Part shown: positions 18,100-26,440 of the stretch, one piece after another
Layout of the letters: each line of letters opens with the position of its first letter
How positions within the stretch are numbered: the first letter of the stretch is position 1
Source: Streptomyces omiyaensis
GTDB taxonomy: Bacteria > Actinomycetota > Actinomycetes > Streptomycetales > Streptomycetaceae
Reading direction: 5' to 3'
Length of the DNA: 64,000 nucleotides
Assembly (NCBI RefSeq): GCF_014650895.1
Contig: NZ_BMVV01000012.1
Span: 1 to 64,000 of the forward strand
Notes under the pieces: generated by a model
Database searches by the model: none
Seen by the model: only the letters and a program-made list of their open reading frames with translations
What the model was told of the DNA's origin: nothing
Position numbers and translations under genes: made by a program

Positions 18100-18133
18100 G
18101 AACCCTGCCATCAGGCCTTCGGTGGCGGGGTTC
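18100..18133 (+). terminator. terminator-like hairpin after pyk
   Basis: An 11-bp stem with one G-T pair (18100-18110 with 18123-18133) and a 12-base loop, about 40 bases after the pyk stop codon. The rest of the 240-base gap to the tRNA is GC-rich with no coding sequence I can support. Confidence 0.5.
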
Positions 18134-18304
18134 TCGCGTTCCCGTCCGGCCGGCCGCGGCTTCCGCCCGGCACCCGCCGCGGGGAGCGGGATCGTGGGGG
18201 CTCCCGGGAGCTCCTCGCCGCCCCGTCGCGGACGGTGTCGCGGCCCCGGGCGATTCCCGACCGGAACGCCCGAGGAGTCTCATTCCTAGGAATCAAAGGT
18301 AATG

Positions 18305-18377
18305 TGCCCCGGGTGGGATTCGAACCCACGCTGGATGGTGTTTGAGACCACTGCCTCTACCGCTGGGCTACCGGGGC
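18305..18377 (-). tRNA. tRNA with CAA anticodon (Leu, codon UUG) but class I shape
   Basis: A full cloverleaf of 73 nt folds on the minus strand. It has a perfect 7-bp acceptor stem (GCCCCGG/CCGGGGC), a D arm with AGCGGTAGA, anticodon loop CTCAAAC, a 5-bp T stem with TTCGAAT and discriminator A73. No CCA is encoded. The anticodon CAA would read UUG leucine codons. The variable region is only five bases (CCAGC), whereas bacterial tRNA-Leu has a long variable arm. It is therefore an atypical tRNA, either a divergent Leu tRNA or one charged by another synthetase. It lies between pyk and the ANTAR regulator gene. Confidence 0.85.
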
Positions 18378-18492
18378 TTCCTTTGAAACAAAGGCCGATG
18401 ATCACCCGCCGTGCCCCTACCTTACAGGAGGTGGGTAGGCTCTTGGGGAGCTGTATCCGCCTCGGAACGAGGCCATCGAACGAGGAGCCCGC

Positions 18493-19146
18493 GTGACTGC
18501 CCCCGAGTCGCCCCAGCCCGCCGACGACGCCGCCGCGTCCCACGTCCCGCCGCTGACCACCCGCGTCGTCATCGCCGAGGACGAGGCCCTCATCCGCCTC
18601 GATCTCAAGGAGATGCTGGAGGAGGAGGGCTACACGGTCGTCGGAGAGGCGGGCGACGGTGCCACCGCCGTCGAGCTGGCCCGTGAGCACCGCCCCGACC
18701 TGGTCATCCTGGACGTCAAGATGCCCGTCCTCGACGGCATCTCCGCCGCCGAGAAGATCGCCGGAGAGTCCATCGCCCCGGTCCTCATGCTCACCGCCTT
18801 CTCCCAGCGCGACCTCGTCGAGCGCGCCCGTGACGCCGGTGCCATGGCCTACCTGGTCAAGCCCTTCAGCAAGAGCGACGTCGTGCCGGCCATCGAGATG
18901 GCCGTCTCCCGCTTCGCCGAGCTGCGCGCCCTGGAGCAGGAGGTCGCCGACCTCACCCAGCGCCTGGAGACCCGCAAGCTGGTCGACCGCGCCAAGTCGG
19001 TCCTCCAGACCCAGTACGGCCTCTCCGAGCCGGCCGCCTTCCGCTGGATCCAGAAGACCTCCATGGACCGTCGCATGTCCATGCAGCAGGTCGCCGAGGC
19101 CGTCATCGAGGACGCCGAGGAGAAGAAGGCCGCGAAGGGGCAGTGA
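18493..19146 (+). CDS. pdtaR: ANTAR-domain response regulator, PdtaR-like
   Basis: A 217-residue two-domain regulator. The receiver domain (RVVIAEDEALIRLDLKEML, phosphorylation Asp in LVILDVKMP, then LTAF and YLVKPF) is followed by an ANTAR RNA-binding domain (residues about 150-210: ALEQEVADLTQRLETRKLVDR, RWIQKTSMDRRMSMQQVAE). Such proteins bind tandem hairpins in nascent RNA and act as antiterminators after phosphorylation by a PdtaS-type kinase. No kinase gene is nearby. GTG start with GAGGAG eight bases upstream. The symbol is by similarity to the mycobacterial protein. Confidence 0.9.
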   Translation: MTAPESPQPADDAAASHVPPLTTRVVIAEDEALIRLDLKEMLEEEGYTVVGEAGDGATAVELAREHRPDLVILDVKMPVLDGISAAEKIAGESIAPVLMLTAFSQRDLVERARDAGAMAYLVKPFSKSDVVPAIEMAVSRFAELRALEQEVADLTQRLETRKLVDRAKSVLQTQYGLSEPAAFRWIQKTSMDRRMSMQQVAEAVIEDAEEKKAAKGQ

Positions 19147-19167
19147 CACCGGCCCCCGGACGACGAG

Positions 19168-19200
19168 GAGGCCCGCCCCGCGCGATGCGGGGCGGGCCTC
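19168..19200. terminator. bidirectional terminator, pdtaR / livF
   Basis: A perfect 14-bp stem (19168-19181 with 19187-19200) and five-base loop between convergent genes, followed on the plus strand by TTCTTCG-like sequence. Confidence 0.8.
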
Positions 19201-19218
19201 TTCGTGCGCGCGGGGGTG

Positions 19219-19935
19219 TCAGTCCTCGCCGAGGTACGCCTTGCGGACGGACTCGTCGTGCAGGAGGTCGCCGCCCGTGCCCGAGAGCACGATCTTGCCG
19301 ATCTCCATTACGTGACCGTGGTCCGCGAGCGCCAGCGCGGCCTGGGCGTTCTGCTCGACGAGCAGGATCGTGGTGCCCTGGGCCTTCAGCTCGGAGATGG
19401 TCGCCATGATCTTCTGCATCATGATCGGCGACAGACCCATGGAGGGCTCGTCGAGCATGAGCAGCTTGGGCTGGGACATGAGCGCCCGGCCCATGGCGAG
19501 CATCTGCTGCTCACCGCCGGAGAGCGTGCCGGCCGCCTGCTTGCGACGCTCGCCCAGGATCGGGAAGAGGTCGTAGGCGCGCTGCACGTCCTTGGCGATC
19601 CCGGCGCTGTCCTTCCGGAGGAAGGCGCCGAGGAGCAGGTTCTCCTCGATGGTCATGCGCGGGAAGATGTGCCGGCCCTCGGGGGAGTGCGCCAGGCCCA
19701 GCGAGACGATCTTGTGCGCGGGGATCTTGCGGAGGGACTTGCCCTCGAACTTGATCTGCCCGCCGACCGGCTTGAGGAGCCCGGAGAGGGTCCGCAGGGT
19801 GGTGGTCTTCCCGGCGCCGTTGGTGCCGATGAGGGTGACGACCTCGCCCGCCTCCACGGAGAAGGAGATGCCCTTGACGGCCTCGATCTTTCCGTAGGCG
19901 ACGCGCAGGTCCTCGACTTCGAGCAGTGCGGTCAT
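19219..19935 (-). CDS. livF: branched-chain amino-acid ABC transporter ATP-binding protein LivF
   Basis: A 238-residue ATPase subunit. Walker A is GTNGAGKT (residues 37-44), the signature LSGGEQQ and Walker B LLMLDEPS, with the family block GLAHSPEGRHIFPRMTIEENL. It pairs with LivG to power the importer of Leu/Ile/Val or related amino acids. The start at 19935 is fixed by the four-base ATGA overlap with the livG stop. It is the last gene of the liv operon. Confidence 0.95.
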   Translation of the reverse strand: MTALLEVEDLRVAYGKIEAVKGISFSVEAGEVVTLIGTNGAGKTTTLRTLSGLLKPVGGQIKFEGKSLRKIPAHKIVSLGLAHSPEGRHIFPRMTIEENLLLGAFLRKDSAGIAKDVQRAYDLFPILGERRKQAAGTLSGGEQQMLAMGRALMSQPKLLMLDEPSMGLSPIMMQKIMATISELKAQGTTILLVEQNAQAALALADHGHVMEIGKIVLSGTGGDLLHDESVRKAYLGED

Positions 19936-20999
19936 GCGTCGTTCTCCTTGCCCGGAGCGGCGTCCTTCGCGGCGTCCGCCGCGTCCGCCGGGGTGTCGTC
20001 GTCCGCGTCGGAGGCGTCCTCGGCCGGAGCGTCGTCCGCCGGGGTCCCCTCCTCCGCCGGAGCGTCGTCCGCCGGGGCCTCGTCCTCCGCCGGAGCGTCG
20101 GCGTCGGCCTCGGTCTCGGCCGCGTCCTCCGTCGTGTCCCCGGCCGCCGGAGCGGCGTCCTCGGCGGGCGCCGCGGCCTTCGGGGTCTCGTCGATCGGCT
20201 CGCCGAGGTACGCGGCGATGACCCGCTCGTCGCTCTGGACGGTCTGGCTGTCGCCCTCGATCAGCTTCTGGCCCTGCACGAGCACGGCCACCCGGTCGCA
20301 CAGGTTGAAGATGAAGCGCATGTCGTGCTCGATGACGAGCACGGCGATGCCCATGTCCCGGATGGCGAAGATGAGTTCCTCGGCCGCCCGGGTCTCCTGC
20401 GGGTTCATGCCCGCCGTCGGCTCGTCGAGCAGGATCAGGCCGGGGTCGCTCGCCAGCGCACGGGCGATCTCCAGCTTGCGCTGCTCGCCGTACGGCAGGT
20501 TCTTGGCGAGGTGCTGTGCCTTGTCCGCCAGGCCGATGAACTCCAGGAGCTCCATCGCGCGCTTCTCGGAGGCCGCCTCGGCCCGCTTGAAGCCCGGACC
20601 GCGCAGCAGGGCGGACCAGAGGCCCTCCTTGGTGCGGGTGTGCCGGCCGACGAGCACGTTCTCCAGGACCGTCATGTTGTTGAAGAGACGGATGTTCTGG
20701 AAGGTACGGGCGATGCCGGCCGCGGTGACCTTGAAGGACTTCGGCGGCAGGACCTGGCCCTTGTAGCGGACCTCGCCCTCGGTGGGCACGTACAGACCCG
20801 TCAGGCAGTTGAAGAAGGTGGTCTTGCCGGCGCCGTTGGGGCCGATCAGACCGACGATCTCGCCGCTGTTGACGGTGAGGTTCACATCGCGGACGGCCGT
20901 CAGACCGCCGAAGCGCATGGTGACCCCGCGCGCGTCGAGCACGGTCTCGCGGGCGGCCGGCTCCGCGGTGGCGTCGGCCTTGGTGGTGGTCGTCGTCAT
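19932..20999 (-). CDS. livG: branched-chain amino-acid ABC transporter ATP-binding protein LivG with acidic C-terminal tail
   Basis: A 355-residue ATPase. The core (residues about 15-270) is normal LivG: Walker A GPNGAGKT (53-60), PYGEQRKLEIARAL signature and Walker B LILLDEPTAGMNP. The usual protein ends near AYLGEP. Here 85 further residues (271-355) follow, almost entirely Ala, Glu, Asp, Pro, Thr and Gly with three lysines and no arginine, built from APAED/ADDAP-like repeats. The tail is probably disordered and strongly negative. The gene overlaps livF by four bases and starts three bases downstream of livM. Confidence 0.95.
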   Translation of the reverse strand: MTTTTTKADATAEPAARETVLDARGVTMRFGGLTAVRDVNLTVNSGEIVGLIGPNGAGKTTFFNCLTGLYVPTEGEVRYKGQVLPPKSFKVTAAGIARTFQNIRLFNNMTVLENVLVGRHTRTKEGLWSALLRGPGFKRAEAASEKRAMELLEFIGLADKAQHLAKNLPYGEQRKLEIARALASDPGLILLDEPTAGMNPQETRAAEELIFAIRDMGIAVLVIEHDMRFIFNLCDRVAVLVQGQKLIEGDSQTVQSDERVIAAYLGEPIDETPKAAAPAEDAAPAAGDTTEDAAETEADADAPAEDEAPADDAPAEEGTPADDAPAEDASDADDDTPADAADAAKDAAPGKENDA

Positions 21000-21002
21000 G
21001 GT

Positions 21003-22859
21003 TCAGGCACCTGCCTTGGCGGGCGTAGCGGCCGGCTCGTGCGTGTCGTCGTTCTCGTGGAACTCCAGCTGACGCCGCTTGTCCGCGATGATGCCCTCCG
21101 GGCGGAAGCGCATGATCAGCACGAGCGCGACGCCGAACGCGAAGAGCTGGTACTCGCCCATGAACTGGAGCTTGTTCGGGATGAGGAACAGCAGGGCCGC
21201 GCCGACCAGCGGACCGCTCATCGTGCCCATGCCGCCGAGGACGACGGCCGCGAGCAGGAAGGCGGAGTTGGGCGGGATCGGACCGGCGAAGAGGTACTGC
21301 TCCGGGGTCACCGTGTAGGTGACGTGGGCCTGCACCGTACCGGCCAGACCGGCCAGACCGGCGCCGAGCGCGAAGGCGATCAGCTTCACGCGGAAGCCGT
21401 TGATGCCCATCGCGAGCGCGGCGGTCTCGTCCTCGCGGATCGCGACCCAGGCACGGCCGATGCGGGAGTCGCCGGAGCGCCGGAAGACCAGCACGACGAC
21501 CGCCGTGATCAGCAGCATCAGGAAGAAGTAGTTCGCGAAGCGGCCGATGGTGAAGCCGGCGATGGTGTGCGGCTGCCCGAAGTCGAAGCCGAAGAGGTTC
21601 AGGTTCGGGATGGACGCGATGCCGTTGGAGCCGTTGGTGATGTCCGGGCCCGAGGTGCCGTCGGTGTTCATCACCGTGATGCGGAAGATCTCACCGAAGC
21701 CGAGCGTCACGATGGCGAGGTAGTCGCCGCGCAGCCGCAGGGTCGGGGCACCGATCAGGACGCCGAAGACCACCGAGGCCGCGGCGCCGACCAGGATCGC
21801 CGCCCAGAAGGGGAAGTGCACGCCGAACGGCGAGGTCGGGGCGCCCGAGACGAGGGCCGCCGCGTAGGCGCCGACGCCGAGGAAGGCGACGTAACCGAGG
21901 TCGAGCAGACCGGCGAGGCCGACGACGATGTTCAGGCCCAGGGCGACCGTGGCGAAGATCAGGATGTAGACGCCGAGCGTCGCGTACTGGTCGTCGGTCT
22001 GGGTGAAGGGGAACAGCGCCGCGGCGATGAACGCGCCCGCGATCGACAGGTTCTGGTGCTTCGAGGTGAGCTGCGTGGCCTGCTTGAGGAGACCGGAGGC
22101 GCCGATCGCGGCGAAGCCGAGGCCGGCCGTGATCAGGAAGCCGAGGAACAGCTCGTCGTACTCGGTGCCGATGCCGTAGGTGAAGACGCTGAGCGCCAGG
22201 CCGAGGACGACCGCGATGATCAGGATCTCGACGGCGGACGGCAGCGGCGGGAGCTTCTTCACCGCGTGGGGGGCGGCGAAGGCGGCCTTGACCGCGGTCC
22301 AGCGGTTGCGCCGGCTCTGCTTGTGCTGGTCCCAGCGGGTGTCCTCCGGGTCGACCGGCAGCACGGCCGGGCGCTTGAAGGGCAGGTCCAGGGCGGCGAG
22401 CAGGGTGACCAGGGTGGCCACCGCGAGCACCACGCCGCCGGGCTCCAGGTTGACCGGGCCGCCGAGCTGGACGCTGATCGCGGCGACGGTGAACCAGGCG
22501 GTGCCGAAGGTGGCCAGCGCGCCGAACTTGATCGCGCCGTCGGCACCGGCCGGCGTCAGCCAGCCGAGGCCCTTGACGCCGTACGAGGAGAGTGCGAAGA
22601 GGACGGTCAGCACACCGGTCACCAGGACCTGGAGCTGGAGTCCGGCCGGGTAGCCGTAGACGGTCAGGTCGCCCGGGAAGCGGGGGGTCCACGTCCAGGA
22701 GAGGAAGCAGCTCGCGACCGTCAGGGCGGCGCCGGCGAGGACGACGGCGCGGGCGGTCCGCTCGGGCAGGAGGCCGATCAGACCGCGGTCGGCGGTCTTC
22801 GCCGGCGCCGCCGCGGCGGGTGCCTGGGGGTTCTCGGAGATGGTGGTCATGGTGCTCAC
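21003..22859 (-). CDS. livM: branched-chain amino-acid ABC transporter permease LivM, long form
   Basis: A 618-residue membrane permease. The C-terminal part (from about residue 290) is the standard LivM core, including YVAFLGVGAYAAAL, LRLRGDYLAIVTLGFGEI, WVAIREDETAALAMGINGFRVKL and the closing MRFRPEGII. About 250 residues with several extra predicted membrane helices precede it (AVVLAGAALTVASCFLSW, GVLTVLFALSS, then others), roughly doubling the protein. The GTG start at 22859 overlaps the livH stop (GTGA); ATG at 22850 is a close alternative. It forms the pore with LivH. Confidence 0.93.
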   Translation of the reverse strand: MSTMTTISENPQAPAAAAPAKTADRGLIGLLPERTARAVVLAGAALTVASCFLSWTWTPRFPGDLTVYGYPAGLQLQVLVTGVLTVLFALSSYGVKGLGWLTPAGADGAIKFGALATFGTAWFTVAAISVQLGGPVNLEPGGVVLAVATLVTLLAALDLPFKRPAVLPVDPEDTRWDQHKQSRRNRWTAVKAAFAAPHAVKKLPPLPSAVEILIIAVVLGLALSVFTYGIGTEYDELFLGFLITAGLGFAAIGASGLLKQATQLTSKHQNLSIAGAFIAAALFPFTQTDDQYATLGVYILIFATVALGLNIVVGLAGLLDLGYVAFLGVGAYAAALVSGAPTSPFGVHFPFWAAILVGAAASVVFGVLIGAPTLRLRGDYLAIVTLGFGEIFRITVMNTDGTSGPDITNGSNGIASIPNLNLFGFDFGQPHTIAGFTIGRFANYFFLMLLITAVVVLVFRRSGDSRIGRAWVAIREDETAALAMGINGFRVKLIAFALGAGLAGLAGTVQAHVTYTVTPEQYLFAGPIPPNSAFLLAAVVLGGMGTMSGPLVGAALLFLIPNKLQFMGEYQLFAFGVALVLIMRFRPEGIIADKRRQLEFHENDDTHEPAATPAKAGA

Positions 22860-23785
22860 GCCCTGTCCGCGACGCGCTCGCCGAGCAGACCCTGGGGCCT
22901 GGCGAGGAGGACGACGATGAGGAGTACGAAGGCCCAGACGTTGGCCCAGGACTGGCCGCCGAGCTGCTCCATACCGGGGATCTGGTCGACGTAGGCGGTC
23001 GCCATGGTCTCGGCGACACCGAGGACGAGGCCGCCGATCATGGCGCCGTAGATGTTGCCGATGCCACCGAGGACGGCGGCGGTGAACGCCTTCAGTCCGA
23101 GGAGGAAGCCCATCTTGTAGTCGACGACGCCGTACTTGAGGCCGTACGCGACGGCACCGACGGCGGCGAAGATGGCGCCGAGGGCGAACGCGATCACGAT
23201 GATGCGGTCGGTGTTGACGCCCATGAGCTTCGCGGTGTCCGGGTCCTGCGCCGTGGCCTGCATGCCGCGCCCGGTCCGGGTGCGCATGACGAAGAAGGCG
23301 AGGAAGGCCATGCAGATCGGGGCCGCGATGACGAGGAAGACGTCACCGGTCTGGATGGTGACCGGGCCCAGCTCGATGGGGCCGCCGGGGATCTGCGGGA
23401 AGGTCCGGGCGGACTTGGCCTCCGGGTACCAGACCCAGACGGCGTACTGCAGGGCGAGCGAGAGGCCGATGGCCGTGATGAGCGGCGCGAGCCTGGGTCC
23501 GCCACGCAGCGGACGATAGGCGAAACGTTCCGCTCCGACGGCTATGGTCGTCGCGACGATCACGGCACCGATGATCATGAGGGGCAGGGCGACCCACATG
23601 CTGGTGCCGCCGGGCAGGATGAGCCAGACCGTGAGGGCCCCGAAGCCGCCGGTCATGAAGATCTCGCCGTGGGCGAAGTTGATGAGCTGGACGATGCCGT
23701 AGACCATCGTGTAGCCGACGGCGACCAGCCCGTACATGGATCCCAGTAGCAGGCCGTTGACCAGCTGCTGCGGCAGTTCGTTCAC
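22856..23785 (-). CDS. livH: branched-chain amino-acid ABC transporter permease LivH
   Basis: A 309-residue membrane permease beginning VNELPQQLVNGLLLGSMYGL, the usual LivH N-terminus. Typical blocks are VYGIVQLINFAHGEIFM, YRPLRGGPRLAPLITAIGLS and KAFTAAVLGGIGNIYGAMIGG. The GTG at 23785 is preferred over an upstream start 12 codons earlier, because GGAGGA lies nine to ten bases before it and the protein family begins there. Its stop overlaps the livM start. An inverted repeat separates it from livK, the likely first gene of the operon. Confidence 0.93.
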   Translation of the reverse strand: MNELPQQLVNGLLLGSMYGLVAVGYTMVYGIVQLINFAHGEIFMTGGFGALTVWLILPGGTSMWVALPLMIIGAVIVATTIAVGAERFAYRPLRGGPRLAPLITAIGLSLALQYAVWVWYPEAKSARTFPQIPGGPIELGPVTIQTGDVFLVIAAPICMAFLAFFVMRTRTGRGMQATAQDPDTAKLMGVNTDRIIVIAFALGAIFAAVGAVAYGLKYGVVDYKMGFLLGLKAFTAAVLGGIGNIYGAMIGGLVLGVAETMATAYVDQIPGMEQLGGQSWANVWAFVLLIVVLLARPQGLLGERVADRA

Positions 23786-23818
23786 CGCATTGTCCTCCGA
23801 GACTTTCGACGGATATGA

Positions 23819-23860
23819 CACCGCGCGGGGTGCCGGTTGTGTGCGGCCCCCCGCGCGGTG
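23819..23860 (-). terminator. intercistronic hairpin between livK and livH
   Basis: A 12-bp perfect stem (23819-23830 with 23849-23860) carrying an inner GCCG/CGGC pair. It sits in the 128-base gap downstream of livK and upstream of livH. It can act as a partial terminator or 3' stabiliser, leaving more transcript for the binding protein than for the membrane subunits. Confidence 0.6.
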
Positions 23861-23913
23861 AAAGGTGGTGCTGAGTGGGGTGGAGCTGAGGGTTCAGCTG
23901 CCGGAGTGCTCGG

Positions 23914-25152
23914 TCACTCGCCGAAGGTGTCGGACTTGACCGGGGCGAAGGCGCCGCCCTTGACCTGGTAGGCGGTCAGCTGCTTGTTGGTGGTGTCACC
24001 GAACTCGTCGAAGGCGACCTTGCCGGTCACACCCTCGAAGGAGACGCCCTGCAGGGCCTCGACGACCTTGGCGCGGGCGTCGTCGGGGAGCTTGCCGCCG
24101 TTGCCGTCGACGACCTTCTTGACGGCCTCGATGATCGACCAGGTCGAGTCGTAGGAGTAGCCGCCGTAGGCCTCGAAGGCCTCCTTGTAGTTCGCGGCCT
24201 TGTAGTTGGCCAGGAACTCCTTGGCGGAGGCGAGGGTCTCGATCGGGGCGCCGACGGAGGTGGCGATGTCGCCCTCGGCCGCGGCGGCACCCGCCAGCTT
24301 GACGTACTCGGGGGAGAAGAGCGCGTCACCGCCGACGACGGTGACCTTGGCGCCGGCCTCCTTGATCTGCTTGGCCAGCGGGCCGGCGGCCGGGTACTCG
24401 CCACCGTAGTAGACGACGTCGGCGCCGGAGCTCTTGACCTGGGTGGCGACCGCGGAGAAGTCCTTGGTGTCGGGGTCGATGTGCTGGGTGCCGACGACCT
24501 TGCCGCCGAGCTTCTCCCACTCGCCCTTGAAGGTGCCCGCGAGGCCGGCGCCGTAGGTCTTCTTGTCGTCGATGATGAACGCCTTGGTCTTCTTGGCGTC
24601 GTTGAAGACGTACTGCGCCGCGAAGGGGCCCTGGATGGCGTCGGTGGTGGCCGTGCGGAAGTACGACTTGTAGCCGCGCTTCTTGTCGCCGGAGGCCCAG
24701 TTCGGGCCCTGGGACAGCGACGGGTTGGTGTTGGCCGGGGAGACCTGCGCCAGCTTGGCGTCGTCGAAGACCTTCTGCATCGACTCGGCGACGCCGGAGT
24801 TCAGCGGGCCGACCACGCCGAGGACGGTCTTGTCGGCGACCAGCTTGGTGGCGTTCTGCTGGCCGGCGGACGGCTGGGCCTGGTCGTCGAGGGAGACCAG
24901 CTTGAAGGTCACGCCCTTGACGTGCTGCTTCTTGTTGGCCGTGTTGACGGCGAGGTCGGCCGAGTTCTTGATGCCGAGGCCGAGCGCGGAGAGCTCACCG
25001 GTGAGCGGGGCGTCCAGACCGATGGTGACGGTCACGCCACCGCCGTCGCCGGAGCCGCCGTCGCCCTTGTCGTCGCGCGAACCGCAGGCGGTGAGGGTGA
25101 GTGCTCCCGCGGTGACCGCGGTGGTGAGTATGAGCAACGAACGGTTTCGCAC
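23914..25152 (-). CDS. livK: branched-chain amino-acid ABC transporter substrate-binding lipoprotein LivK
   Basis: A 412-residue lipoprotein. The signal peptide ends in the lipobox LTAC with C23 as the anchor. A Gly/Ser/Asp linker follows, then the periplasmic-binding fold (VTIGLDAPLTGELSALGLGIKNSADLAV, VVGPLNSGVAESMQ, DVVYYGGEYPAAGPLAKQI). It captures amino acids outside the membrane for LivHMGF. It is the first gene of the operon, transcribed from somewhere in the 25.15-25.45 kb gap. The ligand is inferred from the operon type only. Confidence 0.95.
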   Translation of the reverse strand: MRNRSLLILTTAVTAGALTLTACGSRDDKGDGGSGDGGGVTVTIGLDAPLTGELSALGLGIKNSADLAVNTANKKQHVKGVTFKLVSLDDQAQPSAGQQNATKLVADKTVLGVVGPLNSGVAESMQKVFDDAKLAQVSPANTNPSLSQGPNWASGDKKRGYKSYFRTATTDAIQGPFAAQYVFNDAKKTKAFIIDDKKTYGAGLAGTFKGEWEKLGGKVVGTQHIDPDTKDFSAVATQVKSSGADVVYYGGEYPAAGPLAKQIKEAGAKVTVVGGDALFSPEYVKLAGAAAAEGDIATSVGAPIETLASAKEFLANYKAANYKEAFEAYGGYSYDSTWSIIEAVKKVVDGNGGKLPDDARAKVVEALQGVSFEGVTGKVAFDEFGDTTNKQLTAYQVKGGAFAPVKSDTFGE

Positions 25153-25873
25153 GAAGGGTCCTTTCCCTGGCGCGGCCCCCTCTGCCGAGGCGGTGCCGTG
25201 GAGCTGCGGAGCAAGAGGTGCCGTTGGTGAGTGCCGGGTCGTACTGAAGTGTTGGTACGAGGCCGTGCAGTAGGTCGCACCCAGTGGCGCGGTGACTGGC
25301 GGTGACTCTAAGCGCAGGTGGGGAGGGTCGGGGAGCGGCGAGGGAAGGATGTGACTGTCTTGTTATGCCGACGGGTCGAGCGGGGCTGAGAGGTCCGGGC
25401 AAAACGGGGCGTAGCGGTCTGTAACATGGTGTTCACATGCTGAGAACGCCCAGTTCCGCTAAGGGGCTTGAGGGAATCTTGGTACTGACGGGGAACTTCG
25501 CCGCCTCTCCGGATATCGGACAGGGCGCCCGAACTGAGCGGACGGATGTCAAGCCTCGGACCCCCGCCCCCGCCTCCCCGGCGCCCTCACGGAGCGTGAC
25601 GAAAACGTGGCCGCCCGACCGGACGGTCGGACGCCCCGACCCGGCCGGAATCCATCGCTCTCGAACGTACCTCCGAGGCAGGGGAGTTGGGAGGGTCTGG
25701 CGTGAAAACGACGGAAGGCGAAGGGAGTTGGGGCGCGCACGGTGACCGGGGGTGGATCCGCCGCGGGCCCCCGCCCGTCCGCCACCCCGGGCGTCCGGTC
25801 CCGGACGCGCCGAAGGGGGCGGTGCGCCCCCGCGCACCGCCCCCTTCGCGGACCCCGGCCATCCGGCCCCGGC
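25153..25873. other. 721-base intergenic region between livK and the PaaI thioesterase gene
   Basis: I find no gene I can support. An open frame at 25437-25745 (plus strand) has weak third-position GC bias and no family resemblance. A loose palindrome of TGTAAC (25420-25425) and GTTCACA (25431-25437), five bases apart, could be an operator. A terminator for the minus-strand thioesterase gene is at 25811-25848. The livK promoter must lie in the left part but no convincing hexamers stand out. Confidence 0.6.
25811..25848 (-). terminator. terminator of the PaaI thioesterase gene
   Basis: A perfect 16-bp stem (25811-25826 with 25833-25848) and six-base loop, 25 bases beyond the stop codon of the minus-strand gene. 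Confidence 0.8.
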
Positions 25874-26377
25874 TCAGGCGCCGTTGGGCCCGCCCTCCTG
25901 CGGCAGGGCGCCGGCGTCCTTCGGTCCGATCTCCCGCAGCATGCAGGTCAGGCGGGCCGAGCAGACCCGGCGGCCCTCCTCGTCGCTGATGACGATCTCG
26001 TACGTCGCCGTCGACCGCCCGCGGTGCACCGGGGTCGCCACGCCGGTCACCAGACCGCTGCGCGCCCCCCGGTGGTGGGTGCAGTTCAGGTCCACGCCGA
26101 CCGCGATCTTGGTCGTGCCGCCGTGCAGCATCGAGCCCACCGAGCCGAGGGTCTCCGCGAGCACCGCCGAGGCGCCGCCGTGCAGCAGACCGTACGGCTG
26201 GGTGTTGCCCTCGACCGGCATGGTGCCGACGACCCGGTCCGCCGACGCCTCCAGGATCTGCACGCCCATCCGGTTCCCCAGGTGGCCCGCGGAGAAGAGG
26301 GCCGGCAGATCCACGCCGAGCGCGGCGTACTCGTCGATGACCTCCTGCGGGAACTTCACGTGCTGCTGCTCACCCAT
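25874..26377 (-). CDS. PaaI family hotdog-fold thioesterase
   Basis: A 167-residue hotdog protein. The block TQPYGLLHGGASAVLAETLGS carries the HGG motif and acidic residue of the PaaI/YigI-like family, and the second half matches the usual beta-strand pattern (KIAVGVDLNCTHHRGAR). It would hydrolyse an acyl-CoA, probably an aromatic or hydroxyphenylacetyl type, but the substrate is not shown. It lies 63 bases from the oxidoreductase gene upstream on the same strand. Confidence 0.85.
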   Translation of the reverse strand: MGEQQHVKFPQEVIDEYAALGVDLPALFSAGHLGNRMGVQILEASADRVVGTMPVEGNTQPYGLLHGGASAVLAETLGSVGSMLHGGTTKIAVGVDLNCTHHRGARSGLVTGVATPVHRGRSTATYEIVISDEEGRRVCSARLTCMLREIGPKDAGALPQEGGPNGA

Positions 26378-26440
26378 GACCCGGCTCCGTTCGTCGTCGT
26401 GCGGCTGATCCTTCCGTCGCCCGGCTGACTGAGCAAGCGC

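Noticed and set aside
25437..25745. Open frame of 102 codons on the plus strand
   Set aside because: Third codon positions are not GC-biased as in real genes here, there is no ribosome site and no family likeness.
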